From JAAYYM01 sp964483155 (GTDB taxonomy: Bacteria > Bacillota > Clostridia > Lachnospirales > Lachnospiraceae), in assembly GCA_964483155.1 (NCBI GenBank), contig CAZAAC010000026.1, forward strand, positions 1 to 37,423: a stretch of 37,423 nt of DNA. Reading direction: 5' to 3'. Shown here one piece after another: positions 13,650 to 22,353 of the stretch. Made by a program: the position numbers and the translations under genes. Position 1 is the stretch's first letter; the number at the start of each line of letters is the position of its first letter. The notes below the pieces were generated by a model. The model was not told the origin of the DNA. It made no database searches and saw only the letters and a list, made by a program, of their open reading frames with translations.

Positions 13650-15896
13650 CTAAAGATTAAATTTCTCTTCAAATGTATGTAGCGGCATCGGCTTTGCAAA
13701 AAGATATCCTTGCGCAATCTTACAGCCAATAGATTGTAGCATGATTGCCTGCTCTTCTGTTTCAACACCTTCACACAATACATTGACATTAAGTCCGTCT
13801 GCCATCTCGATTATTTTACGCAAAATCCACATACTTGCTTCTGAAGTCGCTGTTTCATCTAGGAAACCTCGATCAATCTTAAGTACATTAAATGGTATAT
13901 CCTTTAACAAATTTAAAGAAGAAAAACCGGATCCAAAATCATCGATAGAAAGCATAACGTTAATATCCTTTAACTTTTTCATGACATTAATCATATGCTC
14001 ACGCTCTAGGAAGAATACCGTCTCCGTTAACTCTAGCTCAATATAGTCACTGGGAATTTCATATTTCAATAATATTTCTTGTACATTCTTTACATATTCT
14101 CTGCTATGCAAAAGATATCTGGACTGATTAATGGATACTGGATATACAATCTTGCCCTCGTCCATGATACGACGTATATATTTGCATATCTCTTCTAACA
14201 TATAGAAATCAATCTTCTCAACAAATCCATTCCTCTCAAAAATGGGGATAAAATCGTTTGGATAAATAATTGTACCGTCGGACTTAATCCAACGTACAAG
14301 CGCTTCTGCTCCAACGATACAGTTCTTTTCCATATCCCACTTTGGTTGCAGATAAGGCACAAATTCTCCTTTTCCAAGTGCATCGACCATTTTTGATTCT
14401 ATGTATTCTCTTTTACGGGTTTCTTCCATAAGCGACTCTTCATAATATACATGCATATCTTTTGATTCATCTGAAATAGTCTTTCTTGCAAGATCCGCTT
14501 TATCAATCATTCTTGGTATATCTTCGGTATAATCCACCACCACATAAGTCCCACTTTTAAAATGAATCGGATAATTAATAGCAATTCGATTGGCATATCG
14601 ATTCACTTTATCTTCAATAAATTTTCTACGCGCCTGCTCACGCCCATCATCAATTGCCAGACAAACAAATTTATCTGCACTTATTCTGGCAAATGTCTCG
14701 TTATAGCTAAAACTGTCTTTGGCCGCATTTACCATCGCGGTCAATATTGAATCAGCCTTTTCATGTCCATACCCTTCATTAAGATATCTAAAATTCACAA
14801 TATCAAAGCATACTATTATATAGGGCAAATCTCTGTTCTCTTCGAGTAGTTCTGCTGTACGCTTCAAAAAATAATTCATATTTCTGGCTCCTGTTAAAAT
14901 ATCCACATAAGCCAACTCTTCAATTTTGTTTTGATCTCTTCTAATTCGGCGTACAATAGTAGTAACAAAAATCACCATCGTTAAAATGATTAGTCCACAG
15001 CCTAGTGCCGTACGGAAAACCACTGGTCCTATAGCATCCTTAATGGTATCCTCATAAATGCAACTTAAAAAATACCAGTCAGTACCCTGTATTGGAACAT
15101 AATAAATATAACTGGTATTTCTCTCTAGATCAGCATGAATCTGACCGGGTTCTCCATTTTTTACGTTTTCTTTGACCGCCGTTAATAAATGCTCCATCTT
15201 CTTAGGGTTTTTTGAGTTTGTAAGCATAAACTCAAAAAGATTGCCTACATTATCTATTCCTCTGGTCGATGTTGAAGCAATAACATTACCTTCTTTATCT
15301 GCCAAATAATTAAAGGTAGTACCATTCAGATATGCACTTTCTACGTTCAAAAGCAACGACTCAGCCTGATTGGCACCTATAATATATCCTCTAACAGTGC
15401 CATCCGTTCTTACTGGAGAGATTACCAAAACATAATCCTCCCCGGACGCTGTCTTGATAGCTTTAACATAGGCATCTTCTGCATTTTGATCAAAATACCT
15501 AGCATACTCGTCCATATCAACTTTTAGCTTTGCTCGTTCCGTATTATATACCGTGCCAATGGTATTAATAAAATACTCCTTGCGGAAATTTTCCTGCCTC
15601 GCGCACTCTTCTAAGACTTTATTGATTGCATCCAGTGACAAACCACCACTCTGCTCTAATTGTGTCGCATTCATATTAACAACTGCTAAACTCTTAGATA
15701 AGGAAGAACTAATAGCCTTACTTCCTATTTTTGCTTGAGAATCGACCTGCTCAAATGCAGTAGAAGTATATCTGACTTGCAGTTCAAGAATAAGAAGCAC
15801 ACAAATAACTGCACAAATACATAATGCAAGCGCTCCTGCTACCATTAATTTAATGATGTCTCGATCAAAATGCTTTTTCGATTGTTCTTTTTTCAT
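13650..15896 (-). CDS. Membrane sensor with degenerate GGDEF and intact EAL domain (probable c-di-GMP phosphodiesterase)
   Basis: The 748-residue protein has a transmembrane helix at about 16-38, an extracellular dCACHE-like sensor to about 290 and a second helix at about 293-315. A GGDEF domain (about 325-485) and an EAL domain (about 505-748) follow. The GGDEF signature is replaced by SADKF (406-410), so cyclase activity is unlikely. The EAL domain keeps EAL (531-533), N590, E625, DDFGSGFSS (652-660), K673 and E709, the metal-binding and catalytic set. It should therefore hydrolyse cyclic di-GMP in response to an external ligand, with the GGDEF domain perhaps sensing GTP. It starts 25 bases after purL ends and is probably on the same transcript. 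Confidence 0.9.
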   Translation of the reverse strand: MKKEQSKKHFDRDIIKLMVAGALALCICAVICVLLILELQVRYTSTAFEQVDSQAKIGSKAISSSLSKSLAVVNMNATQLEQSGGLSLDAINKVLEECARQENFRKEYFINTIGTVYNTERAKLKVDMDEYARYFDQNAEDAYVKAIKTASGEDYVLVISPVRTDGTVRGYIIGANQAESLLLNVESAYLNGTTFNYLADKEGNVIASTSTRGIDNVGNLFEFMLTNSKNPKKMEHLLTAVKENVKNGEPGQIHADLERNTSYIYYVPIQGTDWYFLSCIYEDTIKDAIGPVVFRTALGCGLIILTMVIFVTTIVRRIRRDQNKIEELAYVDILTGARNMNYFLKRTAELLEENRDLPYIIVCFDIVNFRYLNEGYGHEKADSILTAMVNAAKDSFSYNETFARISADKFVCLAIDDGREQARRKFIEDKVNRYANRIAINYPIHFKSGTYVVVDYTEDIPRMIDKADLARKTISDESKDMHVYYEESLMEETRKREYIESKMVDALGKGEFVPYLQPKWDMEKNCIVGAEALVRWIKSDGTIIYPNDFIPIFERNGFVEKIDFYMLEEICKYIRRIMDEGKIVYPVSINQSRYLLHSREYVKNVQEILLKYEIPSDYIELELTETVFFLEREHMINVMKKLKDINVMLSIDDFGSGFSSLNLLKDIPFNVLKIDRGFLDETATSEASMWILRKIIEMADGLNVNVLCEGVETEEQAIMLQSIGCKIAQGYLFAKPMPLHTFEEKFNL

Positions 15897-15921
15897 TTAA
15901 GTTTACCTGTGTTCTTAATAT

Positions 15922-18900
15922 TTATTGAAAATATGCCACTCCTGATTCGAAAATCTGCATATCCTGATTCCCAAAAATATTTTTAGCTACACCTTCACCT
16001 CGACGTTCTATATGTCCCATTTTACCAAAACATCTTCCGTCTGGACTTGTAATACCCTCGATTGCAGAATACGAACCATTGATGTTCCATTCTTCATCCA
16101 TGGTAATGCTTCCATTAATATCTGCATATTGCGTTGCCACCTGTCCATTTTCAAAAAGTTTATTCACCCATTCGCGATCAGCAACAAAACGGCCTTCACC
16201 GTGCGATGCTGGGATAACATAAGTTTCTCCCAACCTTGCTTTTTTTAACCATGGTGAGAGGTTAGAAACAACTTTTGTATATACCATCTTTGAAATATGA
16301 CGATTAATTGTATTATAAGTCAATGTAGGTGCGTTTTGTGCCTGTCCGACAATTTCACCCCATGGTACCAAGCCTAATTTTATGAGGGCCTGAAATCCGT
16401 TACAGATGCCTAGCGCTAATCCATCCCGGTTGCCCAGTAAATCACTGACTGCTTCCTTCAGCTTTTCATTCTGAAAGGCCGTTGCGAAAAATTTTGCAGA
16501 ACCGTCCGGTTCATCACCTGCTGAAAATCCACCTGGAAACATAATAATTTGTGAACTCTTGATTGCTGCCTCAAATATTTCAACAGAATCTCTTATATTC
16601 TGTGCCGAAAGATTCGTAAATACTTTTATAATCACATCTGCACCTGCACGTTCAAATGCTGCTGCACTATCATATTCGCAGTTTGTGCCTGGAAACACAG
16701 GTATAAACACAGTCGGTTTTGCCACTTTGTTTTTACAAACATAAATTTTTTCTGGTAATGCCTGATAAATAAGAGTATCTATGCTCTCTGCCGTTTTTAC
16801 TGCCTTAGTAGGAAAAACTTTTTCTAGCTTTTCTTTCCATGCTGAAATCGCTTCTTCCACTGGTATGCTATCTTTTCCATGCATAAATACTTCTTTATCA
16901 TTTACTTCTCCAATCAATTGGTATGAAATCATAACATCCTTCAGTTTGTCTGCTGGAATTGACGCTATGATATTACCGTTATCCTTTGCAAATAAATCAG
17001 CTGTAGTGAGTTCTTCTCTAATTGTAACGCCCAATTTATTGCCAAATGCCATTTTACTAATTGCAGGAACGACACCCTTGCCATCAAGTGCATATGCCGC
17101 AGTAATGACACCACTTCTAATGAATTCCCCAATCTTCTCATATAACTCGCAAACCTTATCATAAATCGGAATATCATAAGCATCCTTTTCGATTACAAAT
17201 TTAACAATAATATCGCCTGATTTCTTAAATTCTGGAGTGATAATTTCTTTATTTTTAGCCACATCTACTGCAAAAGAAACGAGCGTAGGCGGCACATCAA
17301 TATCTTCAAATGTTCCCGACATACTATCTTTTCCTCCTATAGAAGCAAGGCCAAAGCCCATCTGCGCTGCATAAGCTCCCAGCAGTGCTGAAAATGGCTG
17401 ACTCCACCTACTAGGACTTTCACTCATACGGCGAAAATATTCCTGAAATGTAAAACGTATCTTTTTATAATCCCCACCTGCTACAACAATTTTTGCAACA
17501 GATTCTAAAACTGCATATATCGCACCATGATAGGGACTCCATGAAGATAGTTCTGGATCAAATCCGTAACTCATCATCGTAACTGTATCTGTCCTGCCAT
17601 CAACAATTGGAAGTTTTGCGACCATTGTCTGCGTCTCTGTCAATTGATACTTTCCACCGTAAGGCATCATTACAGATCCTGCACCGATGGAAGAATCGAA
17701 CATTTCTACAAGACCCTTCTGCGAACATACATTTAAGTCATGTAATACTGCCATCCACCTATCCTTAATTGTTGCATTGCCTGCATTGACTGATTGAGTC
17801 AGACTATTTTCGAAATAGGAACTCTCTTTGTCTGGCATCTCTACTGCAACAGCCGTCTCCTGATGTGCTCCATTTGTATCAAGAAATGCACGTGATAGAT
17901 TTACTATTTCTTTACCACGCCAGGTCATGATTAGTCTCGGTTCTTTCGTTACAATTGCCACTTCCACTGCTTCAAGATTTTCTTCCGCAGCATAGCCAAG
18001 AAAAGTCTCCACATCCTTAGGCTCTATGACGACTGCCATTCTTTCCTGCGATTCAGAAATAGCCAACTCTGTACCATCAAGACCTGCATATTTTTTAGGT
18101 ACTTTATCTAAATCTATCTGCAGTCCATCTGCTAACTCTCCGATTGCAACTGATATCCCACCAGCACCAAAATCATTACATTTACGAATCAGTCTGCTGA
18201 CTTCCTGTCTCCTGAACAGTCGCTGAATTTTTCGCTCAGTCGGTGCATTTCCTTTTTGCACCTCTGCCCCACAGGATTCAATTGATTCTTCTGTATGTAC
18301 TTTTGAAGAGCCAGTCGCACCACCACAACCGTCGCGCCCAGTTCTTCCTCCAATTAAGATAATCATATTGCCAGGATCAGACGTCTCACGGATAACATTC
18401 TTTCTAGGAGCTGCTCCCATAACTGCGCCAATTTCCATTCTCTTTGCCACATAATTTGGGTGATAAATTTCTTTCACATATCCAGTTGCAAGGCCAATCT
18501 GATTTCCATAAGAAGAATAACCACTTGCTGCACCGCGTACCAACTTCTTCTGAGAAAGTTTTCCTCGAAGTGTCTCACTTAGTGAGACTGTTGGATCTGC
18601 TGCACCAGTTACACGCATTGCCTGATAAACATATGACCGTCCAGACAATGGATCTCTAATTGCACCCCCAAGGCAGGTTGCGGCACCACCAAAAGGCTCT
18701 ATTTCTGTCGGATGATTATGTGTCTCATTCTTGAAACTCACTAACCACTCTTCGACTGTCGTTTCGCTCGTACCACGCTCCACTTCCACTGGAACCACAA
18801 TCGAGCAGGCATTTATTTCATCGGATTCTTCTAAATCCTGCAACTTTCCTTCTTTTTTCAACTTACGCATTGCCATAAGTGCGATATCCATTAGGCATAC

Positions 18901-19710
18901 AAACTTATCATCCCTGCCCTCAAATATTTCTTTATGTGCCGTCAGATACTCTTGGTATGTTTTCTGAATAGGCTCTTTACAATAACCGTCTAGAAATTCT
19001 ACATTTTTAAGTTCTGTAGAAAATGTTGTATGTCTACAATGATCTGACCAATATGTATCCAGCACCCTGATTTCCGTCATAGAAGGATCTCTGTGCTCTT
19101 CACCCACATAATACTTCTGTATATGCTGAAAATCTCTAAATGTCATTGCCAGTCCCAAAGAATCATATAATGTCTTTAGGTGCTCTTCATCCATCATCTG
19201 AAATCCCGCAAATATTTCAATATCCTCTGGTTCATCAAATATTGTAATGAGCGTTTCCGGTTTTTGCATACCTGTCTCACGAGAATCTACTGGATTGATA
19301 CAGTAATTTTTAATTTTCAGAAATTCTTCTTTTGTAAAATCACCCGTCAGGCAATATGTAACTGCTGTTTTAATAATGGGATCTTCTTCTTCCTTCAGAA
19401 ATCTGACGCATTGTATGGCTGAATCTGCCCTTTGATCAAACTGCCCTGGTAGAAATTCTATCGAGAATATATGAGCATCTTTATCAGCCTCAAATTTTTC
19501 TTCATACAAATCATCAACTGGCGGTTCTGAAAAAATACAGCTACAAGCCTTTTGATAGATCGCCTCTGAAATATTCTCAATATCATAGCGAATCAGTACT
19601 CTAACTGTCTTGACCTTATCAATACCCAAATAATTTATGATTTCCTCCTGCAATTCCTTTGCTCTAACTGCAAAAGGTGCTTTCTTTTCCACATAAATAC
19701 GCTTTACCAA
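15922..19710 (-). CDS. purL: Phosphoribosylformylglycinamidine synthase, single-chain (PurL with PurQ domain)
   Basis: The 1262-residue enzyme makes FGAM from FGAR, glutamine and ATP in purine synthesis. The synthase part holds DTYWSDHCRHTTF, FKNETHNHPTEIEPFGGA and GRTGRDGCGGATGSS. The C-terminal amidotransferase domain begins PTVFIPVFPGTNCEYDSA and contains FPGGFSAGDEPDGSAKF, the nucleophile segment LALGICNGFQALIKLG and the His-containing PASHGEGRF. This long clostridial form carries all functions on one chain. The start is a TTG at 19710, one base after the tetR stop. A strong GGAGG, eight bases away, lies within the last codons of tetR, so translation is coupled. Confidence 0.96.
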   Translation of the reverse strand: MVKRIYVEKKAPFAVRAKELQEEIINYLGIDKVKTVRVLIRYDIENISEAIYQKACSCIFSEPPVDDLYEEKFEADKDAHIFSIEFLPGQFDQRADSAIQCVRFLKEEEDPIIKTAVTYCLTGDFTKEEFLKIKNYCINPVDSRETGMQKPETLITIFDEPEDIEIFAGFQMMDEEHLKTLYDSLGLAMTFRDFQHIQKYYVGEEHRDPSMTEIRVLDTYWSDHCRHTTFSTELKNVEFLDGYCKEPIQKTYQEYLTAHKEIFEGRDDKFVCLMDIALMAMRKLKKEGKLQDLEESDEINACSIVVPVEVERGTSETTVEEWLVSFKNETHNHPTEIEPFGGAATCLGGAIRDPLSGRSYVYQAMRVTGAADPTVSLSETLRGKLSQKKLVRGAASGYSSYGNQIGLATGYVKEIYHPNYVAKRMEIGAVMGAAPRKNVIRETSDPGNMIILIGGRTGRDGCGGATGSSKVHTEESIESCGAEVQKGNAPTERKIQRLFRRQEVSRLIRKCNDFGAGGISVAIGELADGLQIDLDKVPKKYAGLDGTELAISESQERMAVVIEPKDVETFLGYAAEENLEAVEVAIVTKEPRLIMTWRGKEIVNLSRAFLDTNGAHQETAVAVEMPDKESSYFENSLTQSVNAGNATIKDRWMAVLHDLNVCSQKGLVEMFDSSIGAGSVMMPYGGKYQLTETQTMVAKLPIVDGRTDTVTMMSYGFDPELSSWSPYHGAIYAVLESVAKIVVAGGDYKKIRFTFQEYFRRMSESPSRWSQPFSALLGAYAAQMGFGLASIGGKDSMSGTFEDIDVPPTLVSFAVDVAKNKEIITPEFKKSGDIIVKFVIEKDAYDIPIYDKVCELYEKIGEFIRSGVITAAYALDGKGVVPAISKMAFGNKLGVTIREELTTADLFAKDNGNIIASIPADKLKDVMISYQLIGEVNDKEVFMHGKDSIPVEEAISAWKEKLEKVFPTKAVKTAESIDTLIYQALPEKIYVCKNKVAKPTVFIPVFPGTNCEYDSAAAFERAGADVIIKVFTNLSAQNIRDSVEIFEAAIKSSQIIMFPGGFSAGDEPDGSAKFFATAFQNEKLKEAVSDLLGNRDGLALGICNGFQALIKLGLVPWGEIVGQAQNAPTLTYNTINRHISKMVYTKVVSNLSPWLKKARLGETYVIPASHGEGRFVADREWVNKLFENGQVATQYADINGSITMDEEWNINGSYSAIEGITSPDGRCFGKMGHIERRGEGVAKNIFGNQDMQIFESGVAYFQ

Positions 19711-20301
19711 TTACTCTTCCTCCTCATAAATCAATCCTTGTAATATATATAATAATTGCTCATCAACCGTTTTTTCAGATACACCGACTGTTCTTGCTGA
19801 AACCTTAAGACCTTCGAGTACGAACATGATATTCTTGCTGGTCACAACTGGTTTTTCACAATAAAATTCACTTGTAGCAACACCTGCCGCTATTATTTCA
19901 GCTAAAAGCTTAACACCCATTTCGAATTTTTTTCGTGCACTATTTTCTTTTTTGGGAAATTTCGTTACAAAAAAGAACTCATAGGTAGCAATCAAAAGAT
20001 TATCATCACTACGTAAGATTTCTTTCTTTTGCTCTTTCAAGAATAACATCAAAATATCAGTTACTGTTGCTTCTTCATATAGTGTCTCTTCAAGAGAAGC
20101 ATCAGTCTCCTCCTGCTCTAGTTTTAGCACTTCAAGGAAGATCTGCTCCGTACTATCAAAGTAGAGATATAGCCCACCTCTGCTGATTTCGCAAGCTTCT
20201 ACAATATCTTTCATGGTAACATTCTTATAACCCTTTTCAGTAAAAACCCGTCTTGCACTGTTTACTATTAATTTTTTCTTTTGTTCTGATTTATCACTCA
20301 T
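19711..20301 (-). CDS. TetR-family transcriptional regulator
   Basis: The 196-residue protein has the TetR N-terminal helix-turn-helix (ARRVFTEKGYKNVTMKDIVE, then CEISRGGLYLYFDSTEQIFL) and an all-helical ligand-binding C-terminal part ending in an acidic tail. The ligand is unknown. The ribosome binding site is weak. It is the first gene of a transcript that continues into purL without a gap, so it probably controls its own promoter and hence purL. In most Firmicutes purine genes are controlled by PurR or a purine riboswitch, so a TetR protein here is unusual. Confidence 0.88.
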   Translation of the reverse strand: MSDKSEQKKKLIVNSARRVFTEKGYKNVTMKDIVEACEISRGGLYLYFDSTEQIFLEVLKLEQEETDASLEETLYEEATVTDILMLFLKEQKKEILRSDDNLLIATYEFFFVTKFPKKENSARKKFEMGVKLLAEIIAAGVATSEFYCEKPVVTSKNIMFVLEGLKVSARTVGVSEKTVDEQLLYILQGLIYEEEE

Positions 20302-20352
20302 AATGACCCGCTTGTCCTATTGGATTATATTTGGTTATCCTTACTCAAGAAT

Positions 20353-20381
20353 ATGATATGACGGTCGTGTCACATTGTCAA
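20353..20381 (-). promoter_or_regulatory. Promoter of tetR-purL with embedded inverted repeat
   Basis: On the minus strand a perfect TTGACA (20376-20381) and TATCAT (20353-20358) are 17 bases apart. The spacer contains TGAC-N6-GTCA (20359-20372), a short dyad placed where a TetR dimer would block polymerase. The operator role is inferred. Confidence 0.65.
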
Positions 20382-20405
20382 TCTAATTATTGCTATATCT
20401 CTAAA

Positions 20406-21788
20406 TTATATGCATGAAATAGCCTCTTCAACTGTCTTTACCCCTATTATTCTGATTCCTTTTATTTCTCTCATCGCCGCCAATGAACTTTTTGGCAAAA
20501 TACAAGTCTCAAAACCCAGTTTTTTTGCCTCAAGCACACGCGTTTCAGCCATACTGACTGCGCGTACTTCCCCACTCAGTCCGATTTCTCCGAAAGCAAT
20601 CAAATTGGAATCAATTGGGTGATTTTTAAAACTAGATATGATTGCAAGTGCAATTCCTAAATCAATTGCTGGTTCAGTGATTCTAATCCCGCCTGCCAGA
20701 TTCACATAGGCATCACAATCAGCCATCTGAAGTCCTACTCTTTTTTCCAATACGGCCATCAAAAGATTAACCCTATTAAAATCGGTCCCCGTCGCCTGTC
20801 TTCTTGGAATCCCAAAATTTGTCCGACAAACAAGTGCCTGTATTTCTATTAGTATTGGGCGAGTGCCCTCTAAAGAGCAGGTCACAACTGATCCTGCTGC
20901 CTCTGTCGTCCTACCATTCAACATATACGCTGAAGGATTTTTCACCTCGATCAGCCCCGCCTCACGCATCTCAAACACACCAATCTCATTTGTAGAGCCA
21001 AACCTATTTTTTACACCTCGTAAAATTCTATATGCTGCATGTCTGTCTCCTTCAAAATATAGTACAGTATCAACCATATGCTCTAAAACCCTCGGTCCAG
21101 CTACTGTACCTTCTTTTGTTACATGTCCGACAATAAAGGTTGCAATATCAAGTCCCTTTGCAATCCTTAATAATACACCGGTTGACTCACGTACTTGCGA
21201 TACACTTCCCGGTGCTCCCGGTATTTCATCACAATACATTGTCTGTATAGAATCTATGACCACCATCTCTGGTTTTACTCTTTGTAAAACCTCCTCTATT
21301 ACTTCCAAATTCGTCTCACACAACAGAAATAGAGAATCTTCAAATTCTCCGATTCTCTGTGCTCTGATTTTTATTTGTTTCAAGGACTCCTCACCTGATA
21401 TATAAAGAACTTTCCTGCCATCATCCGAAAGTCTCTTGCATACCTGAAGTAGCAGCGTCGATTTTCCAATGCCCGGGTCTCCACCAACTAAAACAAGGGA
21501 GCCGGGTACAATACCGCCTCCCAAAACCCTATCAAATTCATCCATACCTGTTGTCACTATTTCTTCACTCGCTAAGGAGATTGCTGAAAGACTGGTCGGT
21601 TCCTGCTTCATTTCAGGATGACCCCTTTTCGAATATCCCGATGATTTAGTGGAAATGGATGCATTACTCACTTTTTCTTCTGCGAAAGTATTCCAAGCCC
21701 TACATGCTGGACACTGTCCCATCCATTTAGAAGACTCATATCCACACTCATTACAGAAGAAAACAGTTGTCATCTTCGCTTTAGCCAT
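20406..21788 (-). CDS. radA: DNA repair protein RadA (Sms)
   Basis: The 460-residue protein begins with a four-cysteine zinc finger (C12, C15, C26, C29 in FFCNECGYESSKWMGQCPAC). The RecA-like ATPase follows, with Walker A GGDPGIGKST (102-111) and Walker B VVIDSIQTMY. The RadA-specific motif KNRFGSTNEIGVF is present, and a C-terminal Lon-protease-like domain contains VNLAGGIRITEPAIDLGIAL. RadA is a hexameric DNA branch-migration helicase in recombinational repair. Length is normal. AAGGA precedes the start at a somewhat long distance. In Firmicutes radA commonly follows clpC, and here the gap to the intervening small gene is 64 bases. Confidence 0.96.
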   Translation of the reverse strand: MAKAKMTTVFFCNECGYESSKWMGQCPACRAWNTFAEEKVSNASISTKSSGYSKRGHPEMKQEPTSLSAISLASEEIVTTGMDEFDRVLGGGIVPGSLVLVGGDPGIGKSTLLLQVCKRLSDDGRKVLYISGEESLKQIKIRAQRIGEFEDSLFLLCETNLEVIEEVLQRVKPEMVVIDSIQTMYCDEIPGAPGSVSQVRESTGVLLRIAKGLDIATFIVGHVTKEGTVAGPRVLEHMVDTVLYFEGDRHAAYRILRGVKNRFGSTNEIGVFEMREAGLIEVKNPSAYMLNGRTTEAAGSVVTCSLEGTRPILIEIQALVCRTNFGIPRRQATGTDFNRVNLLMAVLEKRVGLQMADCDAYVNLAGGIRITEPAIDLGIALAIISSFKNHPIDSNLIAFGEIGLSGEVRAVSMAETRVLEAKKLGFETCILPKSSLAAMREIKGIRIIGVKTVEEAISCI

Positions 21789-21852
21789 GTATCAACTCTA
21801 TCCTTTTTTATTTTTACTAATATGATATTGCATTTATATTTGTCGATAGCAA

Positions 21853-22263
21853 TTAACTGATGATTTCGACTTCAACCCCTTCTCCATTTGCAAGATCAAC
21901 GCTAATATTTAACTTTCCACCTAAATTTGCCTTCATCTTGCCCGCACTATTGCCACCAATATATACTTCATACTCAACTTCTTCTGTAAGACCTATGATA
22001 ATCTGCGCATCTTCTGCACCTTCTACCCTAAATTTTACGCCTGTCTTCGTTGCTTCAAAATCGTTTACACTCGTTCCTGGCACTGATTCATACACAAACA
22101 TGCCGTCTCTTTCCAGCTTCGTCATCGCCTCTGACGTCTTAACCTTATAAAGATTTCCCTTGTATTCAAAATCTTCTTTCTTGGCCTTCTCTGCAAGTTC
22201 ATGATTACCAAAACTAATGGTCCCATTGCCTTCTTTACGAATCAACTCCGCTACTACTGACAT
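21853..22263 (-). CDS. Conserved protein of unknown function (136 residues)
   Basis: Starting at the ATG at 22263, with AGGAGG about ten bases upstream, the protein has 136 residues; an ATG 16 codons upstream has no such site. It begins MSVVAELIRKEGNGTISFGN and contains YKGNLYKVKTSEAMTKLERD and MFVYESVPGTSVNDF. The second half reads as beta strands rich in V, I and E. I recall similar short Lachnospiraceae proteins labelled 'endosialidase' in databases, but I see no catalytic motif to support that name. There is no signal peptide or membrane helix. It lies between clpC and radA on the same strand. Confidence 0.75.
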   Translation of the reverse strand: MSVVAELIRKEGNGTISFGNHELAEKAKKEDFEYKGNLYKVKTSEAMTKLERDGMFVYESVPGTSVNDFEATKTGVKFRVEGAEDAQIIIGLTEEVEYEVYIGGNSAGKMKANLGGKLNISVDLANGEGVEVEIIS

Positions 22264-22353
22264 TTTCTGTTTTCCTCCTCGACTATTTACATTTAAATTT
22301 ATTAGCATCAATTCTATTTGTTACTAATAGACTATTTACAATATTATTGTACA

